From Serratia liquefaciens (GTDB lineage Bacteria; Pseudomonadota; Gammaproteobacteria; Enterobacterales; Enterobacteriaceae): a stretch of 64,000 nt of DNA. A program made the position numbers and the translations under genes. Positions 36,491 through 47,797 of this stretch are shown here, one piece after another. The notes under the pieces were generated by a model that was given only the letters and a program-made list of their open reading frames with translations, made no database searches and was not told where the DNA came from. Every line of letters starts with the position of its first letter. Position 1 is the first letter of the stretch. The stretch lies in NCBI GenBank assembly GCA_012719855.1, contig JAAXZN010000042.1:26752-90751 (forward strand), read 5' to 3'.

Positions 36491-37591
36491 ATGAAACGTC
36501 TTTGGATATTACCGACTACCCTGCTGCTGGCCGGCGCGGCTTCTCCCGCCTGGGCCGATGCTTATCTAGATCAGGCCACTGCCGCGGTTGCCAAGGCGAC
36601 TGCCAGCGTGACTCAGTGGGACGGACCGACCAGCGGGCCGCAGCTGCAAGCCAACAAGAAAATCATCTTTATCGCTTCGGACATGAAAAACGGCGGCGTG
36701 CAAGGGGTGCAGGAAGGGCTGAGCGAAGCGGCGAAAGCCGCGGGCTGGAAACTGGAAACCCTCGACGGCGGCGGCTCGGTGAAAGATCAGCTGGCGTCGC
36801 TCAATCAGGCCATTGCCCAAAAGCCGGACGGCATAGTGATCGGCGGCTGGAACCCTAACGTCGCCAAGATCCCGCTGAAAAAAGCCATTCAGCAGGGCAT
36901 AGTGCTGACGGCCTGGCACGCGGTGCCGGAGCCGGGGCCCATCGCCAAGTACAACGTGTTTTATAACGTCACCTCTGACTCCAACGAAGTGGCGCGCATT
37001 GCCGCACAATACGCGGTGGTGCAGTCCGGCGGCAAAGCCAGCGTGCTGATCTTCACCGATTCGCTGTACCAAATCGCGCTGGACAAGGCCAACGTGATGA
37101 AAGAGGAGATCGGCAAATGCAGCGGCTGCAAGGTGGTTGAGTTTATCGATACCCCGCTGGCGGACACCGCCAACCGCATGCCCGCCATGACCTTCAGCCT
37201 GCTGCAGAAATACGGCGATCAGTTCCAGTACGCGCTGGCGATTAACGATTTGTATTTTGACTTTATGGCACCGGCACTGAAAACCGCCGGTAAGGGCGGT
37301 ACCCATGCGCCATACAGCATTTCCGCCGGCGACGGCTCGATTTCGGCCTATCAGCGCATTCGTTCCGGCGGCAGCCAGTCCGCCACGGTGCCAGAACCGC
37401 TCAAGCTGCACGGCTGGCAGCTACTGGATGAGTTCAACCGCGCCTTCGCCAAACAGCCACCTTCCGGCTACGTGACTCCGGCGCACCTGGTCACCCGCGA
37501 CAATATCACCGCCGACGGCGGCGCCAGTAACCTGTATGACCCGCAAAATGATTATCAGGGCCATTACAAAGCCATTTGGGGCGTGAAGTAA
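36491..37591 (+). CDS. Periplasmic sugar-binding protein of the ABC transporter
   Basis: 366 residues from the ATG at 36491 (AGGAG eight bases upstream; a GTG three codons earlier is in the ribosome site). Signal peptide about 1-19 ending PAWA-DAY. Peripla_BP_4/RbsB-type fold: KIIFIASDMKNGGVQGVQEGLSEAAKAAGW, then SLNQAIAQKPDGIVIGGWNP, and an acidic C-lobe. A CSGCK motif in the middle offers a possible disulfide pair. Substrate is probably a sugar or sugar lactone linked to the neighbouring lactonase and yia pathway. Confidence 0.93.
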   Translation: MKRLWILPTTLLLAGAASPAWADAYLDQATAAVAKATASVTQWDGPTSGPQLQANKKIIFIASDMKNGGVQGVQEGLSEAAKAAGWKLETLDGGGSVKDQLASLNQAIAQKPDGIVIGGWNPNVAKIPLKKAIQQGIVLTAWHAVPEPGPIAKYNVFYNVTSDSNEVARIAAQYAVVQSGGKASVLIFTDSLYQIALDKANVMKEEIGKCSGCKVVEFIDTPLADTANRMPAMTFSLLQKYGDQFQYALAINDLYFDFMAPALKTAGKGGTHAPYSISAGDGSISAYQRIRSGGSQSATVPEPLKLHGWQLLDEFNRAFAKQPPSGYVTPAHLVTRDNITADGGASNLYDPQNDYQGHYKAIWGVK

Positions 37592-37603
37592 GCGGAGGTC
37601 AGC

Positions 37604-38464
37604 ATGAACCAACTGATGGCAGGTCCGCCGCTCGAACGTCTGTGTTCACCGGCCATTTGGGCCGAGGGGCCGGTGTGGCTGCCCGCGCAAAACGCGGTGG
37701 TGTTCAGCGATGTGAAAGGCAATCGCATGTTCCGCTGGTCGCGACAGGGGGAACTGAGCCTGTGGCGCTCCCCGTCGCACTATGCCAACGGCAACGCGCG
37801 TGATGCCGAAGGGCGGGTGATCAGCTGCGAGCACGGACGGCGCGGTATCAGCCGAACCGAAAACAGCGGTGAGGTACAAATGCTGGTCGATCGCGTTGAC
37901 GGCAAGCGTTTTAACTCCCCCAATGACCTGGTGGTTCGTTCCGACGGCACCCTTTGGTTTACCGATCCGCCCTACGGCATTACCGGTAACGAGGAAGGGT
38001 ACAAGTCGGAAAGCCAGGTCATCGGCTGCTTCCTTTACTGCTTTGATCCGCGTGACGGCTCGCTGAACATCGCGGCCAGTGACCTGCAACGCCCTAACGG
38101 CCTGGCGTTCTCGCCGGATGAGTCTCTGTTGTATGTCGCGGATATGTCGATCGTCGATTTCCCAACCCTGGGCCGCAGAGAACTGCGGGTGTATCAGGTC
38201 GACGGCCGTGAACTGAACGCCGGACGCCGTTTCACCACCGTGGCACCCGGCTTCCCGGACGGCTTTTGTGTCGATGAATTCGGTAACATTTTTTGCAGCT
38301 GTGCCGACGGCGTATTGATCTTCGACAGTCAGGGAAAACGGCTCGGTAAGATCGAAGTGCCGGAGCGGGTTTCCAACTGCACATTTGGTGGACCAGACGG
38401 CAATGAGTTATACATCACCGCCACCACTTCGCTGTACCGCAAGATACTGAATACGCGAGGGTAA
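37604..38464 (+). CDS. SMP-30/gluconolactonase-like lactonase
   Basis: 286 residues, no signal peptide, so cytoplasmic. Six-bladed propeller of the SMP-30/LRE family. Metal ligands by family pattern: Glu in IWAEGPVW (near residue 18), Asn in RFNSPNDLVV, and Asp in the FSPDESLLYVADMS region; PNGLAFSPDE is the hallmark strand. Hydrolyses aldono- or other sugar lactones. Last gene of the ABC operon (12 bp after the binding protein), followed by a terminator. In the pathway here the natural substrate could be dehydroascorbate or an L-gulono/galactono-lactone giving the acid used by YiaK, which is an inference. Confidence 0.9.
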   Translation: MNQLMAGPPLERLCSPAIWAEGPVWLPAQNAVVFSDVKGNRMFRWSRQGELSLWRSPSHYANGNARDAEGRVISCEHGRRGISRTENSGEVQMLVDRVDGKRFNSPNDLVVRSDGTLWFTDPPYGITGNEEGYKSESQVIGCFLYCFDPRDGSLNIAASDLQRPNGLAFSPDESLLYVADMSIVDFPTLGRRELRVYQVDGRELNAGRRFTTVAPGFPDGFCVDEFGNIFCSCADGVLIFDSQGKRLGKIEVPERVSNCTFGGPDGNELYITATTSLYRKILNTRG

Positions 38465-38479
38465 TTAGTCAGAAAGGTT

Positions 38480-38510
38480 AAAGCAGAGCGGGCAGTTTCC
38501 GCTCTGCTTT
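38480..38510 (+). terminator. Terminator after the lactonase gene
   Basis: AAAGCAGAGCGG / CCGCTCTGCTTT, 12-bp stem with a 7-nt loop, 15 bp past the stop. T-run short (TTTG), so it may be leaky toward the yia genes. Confidence 0.75.
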
Positions 38511-38541
38511 GCCACGCCTGAAACACGGTAACGGCGAAAAA

Positions 38542-38557
38542 TGTGCCAGCGATCACA
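38542..38557. promoter_or_regulatory. CRP-like site upstream of yiaK
   Basis: TGTGC-CAGCGA-TCACA, nine of ten matches to TGTGA-N6-TCACA, 92 bp before the 31-bp element. CRP activates the yia operon in E. coli, so catabolite control is plausible here. Confidence 0.6.
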
Positions 38558-38648
38558 AAACCACCAAGTTAATTTAACCACCTGTTTTATATAAATAACT
38601 TTCTATTCCCTTGCTTTGACTTCACCTGGCCGCAGGTATAGCATTTAT

Positions 38649-38679
38649 TTGAAATGCAATTTCGTATATTGAAATTTAA
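38649..38679. promoter_or_regulatory. 31-bp operator-like element, copy 2 (yia operon)
   Basis: Begins TTGAAATGCAATTTCG and ends ATATTGAAATTTAA; differs from copy 1 at three positions only. 40 bp before the yiaK start. The likely binding site of the IclR-type regulator at 32666. Confidence 0.78.
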
Positions 38680-38719
38680 AGAACGCAAAACAAACAAAAT
38701 GCCGTAACGGAGAACCAGC

Positions 38720-40202
<1,483 letters not shown>

Positions 40203-40230
40203 TTAGCCGCAAACGAAAACCTGCAAAAAA

Positions 40231-40250
40231 CACCGGTCCTCAGGCCGGTG
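40231..40250 (+). other. Intercistronic hairpin yiaL-MFS
   Basis: CACCGG / CCGGTG 6-bp stem in the 118-bp gap before the transporter. No T-run; likely an mRNA-processing or stabilising element. Confidence 0.4.
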
Positions 40251-40320
40251 CGGGCGCCCTTGTGCCCAACGCAAACAAAACAATAAAGCCCGACCCTACA
40301 AAATAGCGAAAGGTGTATAG

Positions 40321-41616
40321 ATGAATACAGCCTCTGTTTCCGTTAGCCGCAGCCAGGTCATTCCCAAATTACGCTGGTTGAGAATAGTGCCGCCTATTCT
40401 TATTACCTGCATCATCTCCTACATGGACCGGGTGAATATTGCCTTCGCCATGCCCGGCGGCATGGACGATGAGCTAGGCATCACCGCCTCCATGGCCGGC
40501 CTGGCCGGCGGCATCTTCTTTATCGGTTATCTGTTTTTGCAGGTGCCGGGTGGCAAGCTGGCGGTGTACGGCAACGGCAAGAAATTCATCGGCTGGTCGC
40601 TGCTGGCCTGGGCGGTGATTTCGGTACTGACCGGGCTGGTCAGCAATCAATATCAGCTGTTGTTCCTGCGTTTCGCGCTGGGCGTTTCCGAGGGCGGCAT
40701 GCTGCCGGTGGTGTTGACCATGATAAGCAACTGGTTCCCGGACAAGGAACGCGGCCGCGCCAACGCCATCGTGATTATGTTCGTGCCCATTGCCGGTATT
40801 CTCACCGCGCCGCTGTCCGGCTGGATCATCACCGCCTGGGACTGGCGCATGCTGTTCCTGGTGGAAGGCGCGCTGTCGCTGGTGGTGATGGTGCTGTGGT
40901 ATTTCACCATCAGCAACCGCCCGCAGGAGGCCAAGTGGATTTCGCAGGCTGAAAAAGACTACCTGATCAAAACATTGCATGACGAACAGCTGCTGATCAA
41001 AGGCAAAACGGTGCGTAACGCCTCGCTGCGCCGGGTGCTGGGCGACAAGATCATGTGGCAGTTGATCATGGTGAACTTCTTTTATCAAACCGGGATCTAC
41101 GGCTACACCCTGTGGCTGCCGACCATTCTCAAGGGGCTGACCAACGGCAACATGGAGCAGGTCGGCATGCTGGCCATCCTGCCCTATATCGGCGCCATCT
41201 TCGGCATGCTGATCATCTCCACCCTGTCCGATCGTACCGGCAAACGCAAAGTTTTCGTCGCATTGCCGCTGGCCTGCTTCGCCATCTGCATGGCGCTGTC
41301 AGTGCTGTTAAAGGATCACATCTGGTGGTCTTACGCGGCGCTGGTCGGCTGTGGCGTGTTTATCCAGGCCGCCGCCGGGGTGTTCTGGACCATTCCCCCC
41401 AAACTGTTTAACGCCGAAGTGGCCGGCGGTGCACGCGGCGTGATCAACGCGCTGGGTAACCTCGGTGGCTTCTGCGGCCCGTACATGGTCGGCGTCTTGA
41501 TCAGCCTGTTCAGCAAGGATGTCGGTGTTTACAGCCTGGCGGTATCACTGGCCATCGCTTCGGTACTGGCACTGATGTTGCCGAATAAATGCGACCAAAA
41601 AGCGGGGGCCGAATGA
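40321..41616 (+). CDS. MFS transporter of the sugar-acid operon (YiaX2-like)
   Basis: 431 residues, 12 membrane segments, anion:cation symporter (hexuronate/ExuT-like) type: YMDRVNIAFAMP in TM1, FFIGYLFLQVPGGKLA, WRMLFLVEGALS. E. coli has the TRAP transporter yiaMNO here, whereas Klebsiella has the MFS gene yiaX2 in a yiaKLX1X2PQRS arrangement; this gene fits the latter. Probably imports 2,3-diketo-L-gulonate or a related acid. The end overlaps the lyxK start (ATGA). Confidence 0.93.
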   Translation: MNTASVSVSRSQVIPKLRWLRIVPPILITCIISYMDRVNIAFAMPGGMDDELGITASMAGLAGGIFFIGYLFLQVPGGKLAVYGNGKKFIGWSLLAWAVISVLTGLVSNQYQLLFLRFALGVSEGGMLPVVLTMISNWFPDKERGRANAIVIMFVPIAGILTAPLSGWIITAWDWRMLFLVEGALSLVVMVLWYFTISNRPQEAKWISQAEKDYLIKTLHDEQLLIKGKTVRNASLRRVLGDKIMWQLIMVNFFYQTGIYGYTLWLPTILKGLTNGNMEQVGMLAILPYIGAIFGMLIISTLSDRTGKRKVFVALPLACFAICMALSVLLKDHIWWSYAALVGCGVFIQAAAGVFWTIPPKLFNAEVAGGARGVINALGNLGGFCGPYMVGVLISLFSKDVGVYSLAVSLAIASVLALMLPNKCDQKAGAE

Positions 41617-43094
41617 GGGAATATTGGCTGGGATTGGACTGTGGCGGCACCTTTATCAAGGCCGGGTTGTATGACCGTCAGGGCACCGAGCGGGATATTG
41701 CCCGCCGTAATCTGGAGATTATCGCAGCGCAGCCCGGCTGGGCGGAACGAGATATGGCCGCGCTGTGGCGCACTGCCGCCGAAGTGATCCGGGAAGTGCT
41801 GGCTCGCAATAACATCGCCGCCGGCGATATTCAGGCAATAGGCATCTCGGCGCAGGGCAAGGGCGCGTTTTTATTGGACAAACGAGGCCTGCCGCTGGGC
41901 AACGCCATGCTCTCTTCCGATCAGCGCGCATTGACACTGGTGCAGGAGTGGCAAAAACAGGGCGTGCCGCAGGCGCTCTACCCGCAGACCCGACAAACGC
42001 TGTGGACCGGCCACCCGGTGTCGCTGCTGCGCTGGGTCAGGCAACACCAGCCGGAGCGCTATCGCCAAATTGGCAGCGTGTTGATGGCGCACGATTATCT
42101 GCGTCACTGCCTGACCGGCGAGCTGGCCTGCGAAGAAACCAATATCTCCGAATCCAACCTTTATCAGATGGCCGACGGCCGCTATGACCCGGCACTGGCG
42201 CAGTTGCTGGGTATTGGCGACATCATGCCCGCGCTGCCACCGATCGTCGGCTCCGCTGAAATCGCCGGCCGCGTCAACGCTGCCGCGGCCGCGGCGACCG
42301 GGCTGCTGCCGGGAACGCCGGTGGTTGGCGGGCTGTTCGACGTGGTGTCCACCGCACTGTGCGCCGGGCTGCAGAACGAAAGCCGACTCAATGCGGTGAT
42401 GGGCACCTGGTCGGTCACCAGCGGCATCACCGACCGCATTACCGACGGGTTCGATCATCCCTTTGTTTATGGCCGCCACGCCGAGGCCGGTAAATACATC
42501 GTGCACGAAGCCAGCCCCACTTCCGCCGCCAACCTGGAGTGGTTCTGCCGGCAATGGGGCCTGCAAGACTATGCCCAACTTAATGACTGGGTAGCGGCGT
42601 TGCCAAAAGCCGACAGCAGCCTGCTGTTCGCCCCCTTCCTGTATGGCTCCAACGCCGGGCTCGGCCTGAGCGCCAGCTTCCACGGCCTGCAGGCCTTCCA
42701 CCAGCGTGAACACCTGGTGCAGGCGATTTACGAGGGCGTGGTGTTCTGCCATATGACCCATCTCAACCGCATGCGGCAACGTTTTCCTGCGGCCACCGCG
42801 CTGCGCGTCACCGGTGGCCCAGCCAAGTCCGCCCCCTGGATGCAGATGTTCGCCGACGTCAGCGGTCTGCCGGTCGAACTGCCGCAGGTGGAAGAAACCG
42901 GCTGCCTGGGCGCCGCGATGGCGGCCATGGTCGGCAGCGGCGCATTCAGCGACTTCACCGCCGCCCAGCGCGAGCTGGCACCACGAATTGAACGGGTGCT
43001 GCCGGATGCCTCGGCAAGCGCGGCCTACGGCAAAAAATATCAACGCTATCAGGCGCTGGTTGCGGCACTGCAAACGCTGCAATCCGCGCAGTAA
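41613..43094 (+). CDS. lyxK: L-xylulose/3-keto-L-gulonate kinase
   Basis: 493 residues from the ATG at 41613, overlapping the transporter stop by 4 bp. FGGY-family kinase closely matching E. coli LyxK (YWLGLDCGG; GISAQGKGAFLLDKRG; VVGGLFDVVSTALCAG; LRVTGGPAKSAPWMQM). Phosphorylates 3-keto-L-gulonate (and L-xylulose) in the cytoplasm, feeding the decarboxylase that follows. Confidence 0.96.
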   Translation: MREYWLGLDCGGTFIKAGLYDRQGTERDIARRNLEIIAAQPGWAERDMAALWRTAAEVIREVLARNNIAAGDIQAIGISAQGKGAFLLDKRGLPLGNAMLSSDQRALTLVQEWQKQGVPQALYPQTRQTLWTGHPVSLLRWVRQHQPERYRQIGSVLMAHDYLRHCLTGELACEETNISESNLYQMADGRYDPALAQLLGIGDIMPALPPIVGSAEIAGRVNAAAAAATGLLPGTPVVGGLFDVVSTALCAGLQNESRLNAVMGTWSVTSGITDRITDGFDHPFVYGRHAEAGKYIVHEASPTSAANLEWFCRQWGLQDYAQLNDWVAALPKADSSLLFAPFLYGSNAGLGLSASFHGLQAFHQREHLVQAIYEGVVFCHMTHLNRMRQRFPAATALRVTGGPAKSAPWMQMFADVSGLPVELPQVEETGCLGAAMAAMVGSGAFSDFTAAQRELAPRIERVLPDASASAAYGKKYQRYQALVAALQTLQSAQ

Positions 43095-43103
43095 GGAGGC
43101 TTT

Positions 43104-43760
43104 ATGAGCAATAAACCGCGCCTGCAGCTGGCGCTCGATCACACCCGGTTAGATGCCGCTCTGCAGACGGCAGAACGCCTGCGGACCCACGTCGACATCA
43201 TCGAGGCCGGCACCATCTTATGCATCAGCGCCGGTATTCAGGCGGTGAGCGCACTGCGCGAGCGCTGTCCGCAACATACGCTGGTGGCCGACCTGAAAGT
43301 GGCCGATGCCGGCGGTACGCTGGCGCAGCAGGCCTTCGGCCACGGTGCCAACTGGATGACCGTCATTTGCGCCGCCCCATTGGCCACCATGGCCAGTGCG
43401 TTGGAGGTGGCGCAACGACACCAGGGCGAGATCCAGATTGAGCTGTTCGGCCGCTGGACGTTGGAGGATGCCCAACAGTGGCGCGACCTCGGTATTCGCC
43501 AGGCGATATACCACCGTGGCCGCGACGCGCAGGCCAGCGGGCAAACCTGGAGCCATCAAGATTTGGATCTGATGAAGGCCTTGTCGGATCTGGATATTGA
43601 GCTGTCGGTGACCGGCGGTATCACGCCGACCGATTTGCCGCTGTTTAAAGACATTGCCGTGACCGCTTTTATCGTCGGCAGAGCGCTGGCAGAGGCTGCC
43701 GATCCGCTGGCCGCCGCTGGACAGTTCCGCTCGGCCATTGATGACATCTGGAGAAGTTGA
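43104..43760 (+). CDS. sgbH: 3-keto-L-gulonate-6-phosphate decarboxylase
   Basis: 218 residues, YiaQ/SgbH-like, orotidine-phosphate decarboxylase superfamily barrel: LQLALDH, VEAGTI-type [37 protein letters not shown] and [14 protein letters not shown] phosphate-binding end. Converts 3-keto-L-gulonate-6-P to L-xylulose-5-P with loss of CO2, using Mg2+. Perfect ribosome site AAGGAGG before the ATG; 9 bp after lyxK. Confidence 0.96.
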   Translation: MSNKPRLQLALDHTRLDAALQTAERLRTHVDIIEAGTILCISAGIQAVSALRERCPQHTLVADLKVADAGGTLAQQAFGHGANWMTVICAAPLATMASALEVAQRHQGEIQIELFGRWTLEDAQQWRDLGIRQAIYHRGRDAQASGQTWSHQDLDLMKALSDLDIELSVTGGITPTDLPLFKDIAVTAFIVGRALAEAADPLAAAGQFRSAIDDIWRS

Positions 43761-43761
43761 T

Positions 43762-44622
43762 ATGCGTCAGCACCCCTTGGGAATTTATGAAAAAGCCTTG
43801 CCGAAGCACCTGACCTGGCCCGAGCGGCTGGCGCTAGCCAAGGCCTGCGGTTTTGATTTTGTCGAAATGTCGGTGGATGAAAGCGACGAACGGCTGGCGC
43901 GTCTGAGCTGGAGCAAGGAGCAGCGGTTGTCGTTGGTCAGCGCCATGCTGGAAACCGGCATCAGCATCCCGTCGATGTGCCTGTCCGGTCATCGCCGCTT
44001 TCCCTTCGGCAGCCATGACGATGCGCTGCGTCAGCGTGCCTTCGAGATGATGGAACAGGCGATTCAACTGGCGAAGGACGTCGGCATCCGCACCATTCAG
44101 CTCGCCGGTTATGACGTCTATTACGAGCCACAGGACGAAAGCACCCTCGCCCGCTTCACCGAAGGGATGCACTGGGCTGTCGAGCGCGCCGCCGCGGCCC
44201 AGGTGATGCTGGCGGTAGAGATCATGGACACCGCCTTTATGAACTCCATCAGCAAATGGAAGGCTTGGGACGCCTGCCTGGCCTCCCCCTGGTTCACCGT
44301 CTATCCGGACGTCGGCAATCTGAGCGCCTGGGGCAATGACGTGGCGCAGGAGTTGGCGCTGGGCATTGACCGCATCGCGGCCATCCATTTGAAAGACACT
44401 TATCCGGTTACTGATAGCTCGCCGGGACAGTTTCGCGACGTGCCGTTTGGCGAAGGCTGCGTCGACTTCGTCGCCGTATTCCGCACCCTGAAACAGCTTA
44501 ACTACCGCGGTGCTTTCCTGATTGAAATGTGGACCGAAAAAGCCGAAGAGCCGGTGGCCGAGATCGTGCAGGCGCGCCGCTGGATCGAACAGAAAATGCA
44601 ACAAGGGGGTATGACATGCTAA
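43762..44622 (+). CDS. sgbU: L-xylulose-5-phosphate 3-epimerase
   Basis: 286 residues from the ATG at 43762 (GGAGAAG upstream). YiaR/UlaE-type TIM barrel of the AP-endonuclease-2/xylose-isomerase superfamily: LGIYEKALP start, [46 protein letters not shown] and [10 protein letters not shown] supply metal and phosphate ligands. Converts L-xylulose-5-P to L-ribulose-5-P. Follows sgbH with no gap and overlaps sgbE by 7 bp. Confidence 0.96.
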   Translation: MRQHPLGIYEKALPKHLTWPERLALAKACGFDFVEMSVDESDERLARLSWSKEQRLSLVSAMLETGISIPSMCLSGHRRFPFGSHDDALRQRAFEMMEQAIQLAKDVGIRTIQLAGYDVYYEPQDESTLARFTEGMHWAVERAAAAQVMLAVEIMDTAFMNSISKWKAWDACLASPWFTVYPDVGNLSAWGNDVAQELALGIDRIAAIHLKDTYPVTDSSPGQFRDVPFGEGCVDFVAVFRTLKQLNYRGAFLIEMWTEKAEEPVAEIVQARRWIEQKMQQGGMTC

Positions 44623-45317
44623 CGCTGCCGCAGCTTAAACAACAGGTGCTGGAAGCCAACCTGGACCTGCCGCGCCATAACCTGGTGACCTTCACCTGGG
44701 GTAACGTCAGCGCCGTGGATCGCGAACGCGGGCTGGTGGTGATCAAGCCTTCCGGCGTGGAATATGAACACATGACCGTCGAGGACATGGTGGTGGTTGA
44801 TCTCGCCAAGGGGCATACCGTCGAGGGCACCAAAAAGCCTTCCTCCGATACCGCCACTCACCTGGCGCTGTACCGTGAATTCGCCGACATTGGCGGTATC
44901 GTTCACACCCATTCGCGCCACGCTACCATCTGGGCGCAGGCAGGATTGGATATTCCTGCCTGGGGCACCACTCATGCCGATTACTTCTACGGAGCCATTC
45001 CCTGCACCCGCCTGATGACCGAAGACGAAATTGAGCATGAATACGAGCTGGAAACCGGCAAGGTCATTATCGATACCTTCCGCCGTCGCGGCATCAATCC
45101 GAACGCCATTCCGGCAGTATTGGTCAATTCGCACGGGCCGTTCGCCTGGGGCAAGGACGCGCACAGCGCGGTGCATAACGCCGTGGTGCTGGAAGAAATT
45201 GCCTATATGGGGATTTTTTCACGTCAGCTGACACCGGGCATTCACAGCATGCAACCGGCGCTGCTGGATAAACATTACCTGCGCAAACACGGCAAAAATG
45301 CCTACTACGGGCAATAA
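44616..45317 (+). CDS. sgbE: L-ribulose-5-phosphate 4-epimerase
   Basis: 233 residues from the ATG at 44616 (AGGGGGT upstream). Class II aldolase/AraD family, YiaS/SgbE-like: [26 protein letters not shown] with catalytic Asp about 78, zinc histidines 97 and 99 in [10 protein letters not shown] and a third near 173 (SHGPFAWG). Converts L-ribulose-5-P to D-xylulose-5-P, the exit into the pentose phosphate pathway. Last gene of the yia operon. Confidence 0.96.
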   Translation: MLTLPQLKQQVLEANLDLPRHNLVTFTWGNVSAVDRERGLVVIKPSGVEYEHMTVEDMVVVDLAKGHTVEGTKKPSSDTATHLALYREFADIGGIVHTHSRHATIWAQAGLDIPAWGTTHADYFYGAIPCTRLMTEDEIEHEYELETGKVIIDTFRRRGINPNAIPAVLVNSHGPFAWGKDAHSAVHNAVVLEEIAYMGIFSRQLTPGIHSMQPALLDKHYLRKHGKNAYYGQ

Positions 45318-45350
45318 GTCGGCAACGCCTTTCAGTCATCCTTTTGGCAG

Positions 45351-45372
45351 CCAGACGCCGTTCGGCGTCTGG
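45351..45372 (+). terminator. Hairpin after sgbE
   Basis: CCAGACGCC / GGCGTCTGG 9-bp stem with a GTTC loop, 33 bp past the sgbE stop; no T-run, so tentative. Confidence 0.5.
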
Positions 45373-45491
45373 TGAAAGCCCCTTTGCCGGGTAGCCGTTG
45401 ATCATCCTTGGGTAATACGCCGGGTGGCGACACCTGACTGGCGGCCAAAAATTCGTTATTATCCGCTCCCACTTTCCCGCCGGGCAGCCTG

Positions 45492-46190
45492 ATGTCTAAG
45501 ATTATCGATACCTTTATTGCCCCGCCGTGTCATGACCAGATAGAGACGCTGTATCAGGACGAGAGTCTGGTGCTTATCAATAAACCCGCTGGGCTGCTAA
45601 GCCTCTCGGGGAAAAATCCGCAAAATCTCGATTCGGTACATCATCGGCTGGTGCAGCTATTTCCCGGCTGTACGCTGGTCCACCGCCTTGATTTCGGCAC
45701 TTCCGGGCTGATGGTGATAGCGCGTAATAAAGCGATCAATGCCGCCCTTTGCCAACAGTTCAGTCAGCGTACCGTCACCAAAGTGTACAGCGCATTGCTC
45801 TGCGGGCACCTGAACGACGACGAAGGGGTGATAGATGCCGCGATTGCCAAAGACCCGGCGCTGTTCCCGCTGATGTCGATTTGCTCAATCCACGGCAAGC
45901 CCGCTCGCTCACGCTATCGGGTCGTTGAACGCACTTATCGCGAGTTGAAAGACGGGACGTTACTGCCGTTGACGCGGGTACAGTTAATGCCGGAGAGCGG
46001 GCGAACCCATCAACTGCGTATCCACTGCCGGCAGTTGGGCCATCCTATTTTGGGCTGTGATCTGTATGGCGGCCGTCTGCTGCCAGGCACCGAAGGGACG
46101 CCGAGATTGATGCTGCACGCCAGCGAACTGCATTTCGTTCATCCTGTCAGCGAAGAAAAGATCAAAGCCCATAATGCCAGCCCGTTCTGA
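45492..46190 (+). CDS. RluA-family pseudouridine synthase
   Basis: 232 residues. Pseudouridine synthase of the RluA/RluC/RluD class: catalytic Asp in HRLDFGTSG, LINKPAGLLSLSG near the N-terminus, GRTHQLRIHCRQLGHPILGCDLYGG and LMLHASELHF in the C-terminal half. No S4 domain, so RluA-like architecture, but too divergent from E. coli RluA for a symbol. Modifies a uridine in rRNA or tRNA; the target is unknown. Monocistronic, hairpin downstream. Confidence 0.93.
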   Translation: MSKIIDTFIAPPCHDQIETLYQDESLVLINKPAGLLSLSGKNPQNLDSVHHRLVQLFPGCTLVHRLDFGTSGLMVIARNKAINAALCQQFSQRTVTKVYSALLCGHLNDDEGVIDAAIAKDPALFPLMSICSIHGKPARSRYRVVERTYRELKDGTLLPLTRVQLMPESGRTHQLRIHCRQLGHPILGCDLYGGRLLPGTEGTPRLMLHASELHFVHPVSEEKIKAHNASPF

Positions 46191-46204
46191 AGCGAGAGAA
46201 TTTA

Positions 46205-46231
46205 AGCCGTTTTGTCTGAAACAGAACGGCT
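46205..46231 (+). other. Inverted repeat after the RluA-family gene
   Basis: AGCCGTTTTGT pairs with ACAGAACGGCT (one G-T pair) around a 5-nt loop. No T-run follows. Tentative terminator. Confidence 0.45.
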
Positions 46232-46393
46232 CATCTCAGCGCATCGCTGCAAGCCCCCGGCTCTGGTGTATACTCAGACTTTCTGCACCCTGCCAGCCAC
46301 AGCGGCTTTGGTTCAGGCCCGTTTCAGCAAGAGCCTGACGCCTGCACAGCCCTCCAGCCAGCTCCACACAAGCCTAATTAAAGTGGAACCCCC

Positions 46394-47743
46394 ATGAGCC
46401 AAAACACCGCTCGTATCAGCGAGATCATCGACAACGCGAAAATCTCGCCCTATCAGATCCTGATCCTTACCCTGTGTTTCCTGATTGTCCTGCTGGACGG
46501 TTTTGACACCGCAATCATCGGCTATATCGCCCCGGCGTTACGCGAAGAGTGGCAGCTGCTGCCTGCGCAGTTGTCGCCGGCGTTTGGCGCGGGATTGTTC
46601 GGCCTGCTGCTCGGCAGCCTGATCTTCGGCCCGGTTGCCGATGCCATAGGACGCAAGCGCGTGCTGCTCGCCTCCATACTGATCTTTGGCGGAGGCACTC
46701 TGGCCTCGGCCTACACCAGCTCAATCGAATCGTTGACCCTGCTGCGCTTAATCACCGGTATCGGTTTGGGAGGAGCGATGCCCACCTGTATCACCCTGAG
46801 CTCGGAATACTCGCCCGCGCGTCGGCGGATGATCATGGTCACCCTCAGCTGGAGCGGTTTCACCGCCGGTCTGGCGCTGGGCGGCATGCTTGCCGGGCAG
46901 ATTATTCCGGCCTTCGGCTGGCGTGGCCTGCTGTTGCTCGGCGGCATCGCGCCATTATTGCTGTTGCCGTTACTGGCCTGGCAGATGCCCGAGTCAGCGC
47001 GCTTTATGACTGCCAGCCCGAAACATGCCGATAGCCTGCGCCAGGTGGTTGAGCGCATCACCGGCAAAAATTGGGCGGGCGTAACCATTATCGATGATGA
47101 ACGCCCCGCGCTGACCCGATCGCCAATCTCGCACCTGTTCATCGAAGGTCGCGCAGTGCGCACCTTGCTGCTGTGGGTGGCATTCTTCTGCTCGTTGTTT
47201 GTGTTTTATCTGCTCACCAGTTGGCTGCCGAGCATCCTCAAGGATACCGGTTACGATATCGTCCACGCATCGCGCATCGGGGCGATGGTGCCGCTGGGCG
47301 GAACCCTCGGTGCCATCCTTATGGCGCTGCTGATGGACCGCGTCGGTCCCTACCGGGTGTTGGCCCTGTCGTACCTGGGGGCCGCGCTGGTGATTGGCGC
47401 TACCGGTTATCTGATGGGGGACGCCTATACGCTGGCGGTCACCGTCTTCCTCATCGGTTTCGGCGTGGCCGGGGCGCAGAACGGCCTGAATCTGGTCTCC
47501 GCTACCCTTTACCCCACCGCCGCTCGCGTCACCGGCGTCAGTTGTGCGATGGCGAGCGGTCGCGTCGGCTCGATCGTCGGTGCACTGCTTGGCGCCTGGA
47601 TGATCGTCTCGGCAGGGTCGTCGGAGATGTTCTTCATCTGGCTGGCGCTGCCGGTACTGGTGGGCTCTGCGGCTATTTTCCTGCTCTACCGGCTCAGCGT
47701 TAACCGCCCCGTCCCTGCGCCAGACTCCGCGTTATCAAACTGA
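46394..47743 (+). CDS. MFS transporter, aromatic acid:H+ symporter (AAHS) type
   Basis: 449 residues, 12 membrane segments. Family marks: LLDGFDTAIIGYIAPAL in TM1, GPVADAIGRKRVLL between TM2 and TM3, TGIGLGGAMPTCITLSSEY, and ATLYPTAARVTGVSCAM in the C-terminal half, as in PcaK, BenK and MhpT. Likely imports a benzoate- or hydroxybenzoate-like acid. It stands alone, with no aromatic catabolic gene in sight. Terminator shared with mscS. Confidence 0.92.
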   Translation: MSQNTARISEIIDNAKISPYQILILTLCFLIVLLDGFDTAIIGYIAPALREEWQLLPAQLSPAFGAGLFGLLLGSLIFGPVADAIGRKRVLLASILIFGGGTLASAYTSSIESLTLLRLITGIGLGGAMPTCITLSSEYSPARRRMIMVTLSWSGFTAGLALGGMLAGQIIPAFGWRGLLLLGGIAPLLLLPLLAWQMPESARFMTASPKHADSLRQVVERITGKNWAGVTIIDDERPALTRSPISHLFIEGRAVRTLLLWVAFFCSLFVFYLLTSWLPSILKDTGYDIVHASRIGAMVPLGGTLGAILMALLMDRVGPYRVLALSYLGAALVIGATGYLMGDAYTLAVTVFLIGFGVAGAQNGLNLVSATLYPTAARVTGVSCAMASGRVGSIVGALLGAWMIVSAGSSEMFFIWLALPVLVGSAAIFLLYRLSVNRPVPAPDSALSN

Positions 47744-47797
47744 AAAAACGAAAAAGCCGGGGCGACATCCTCAGGATGCAGCCTCGGCCGGCAGTAA

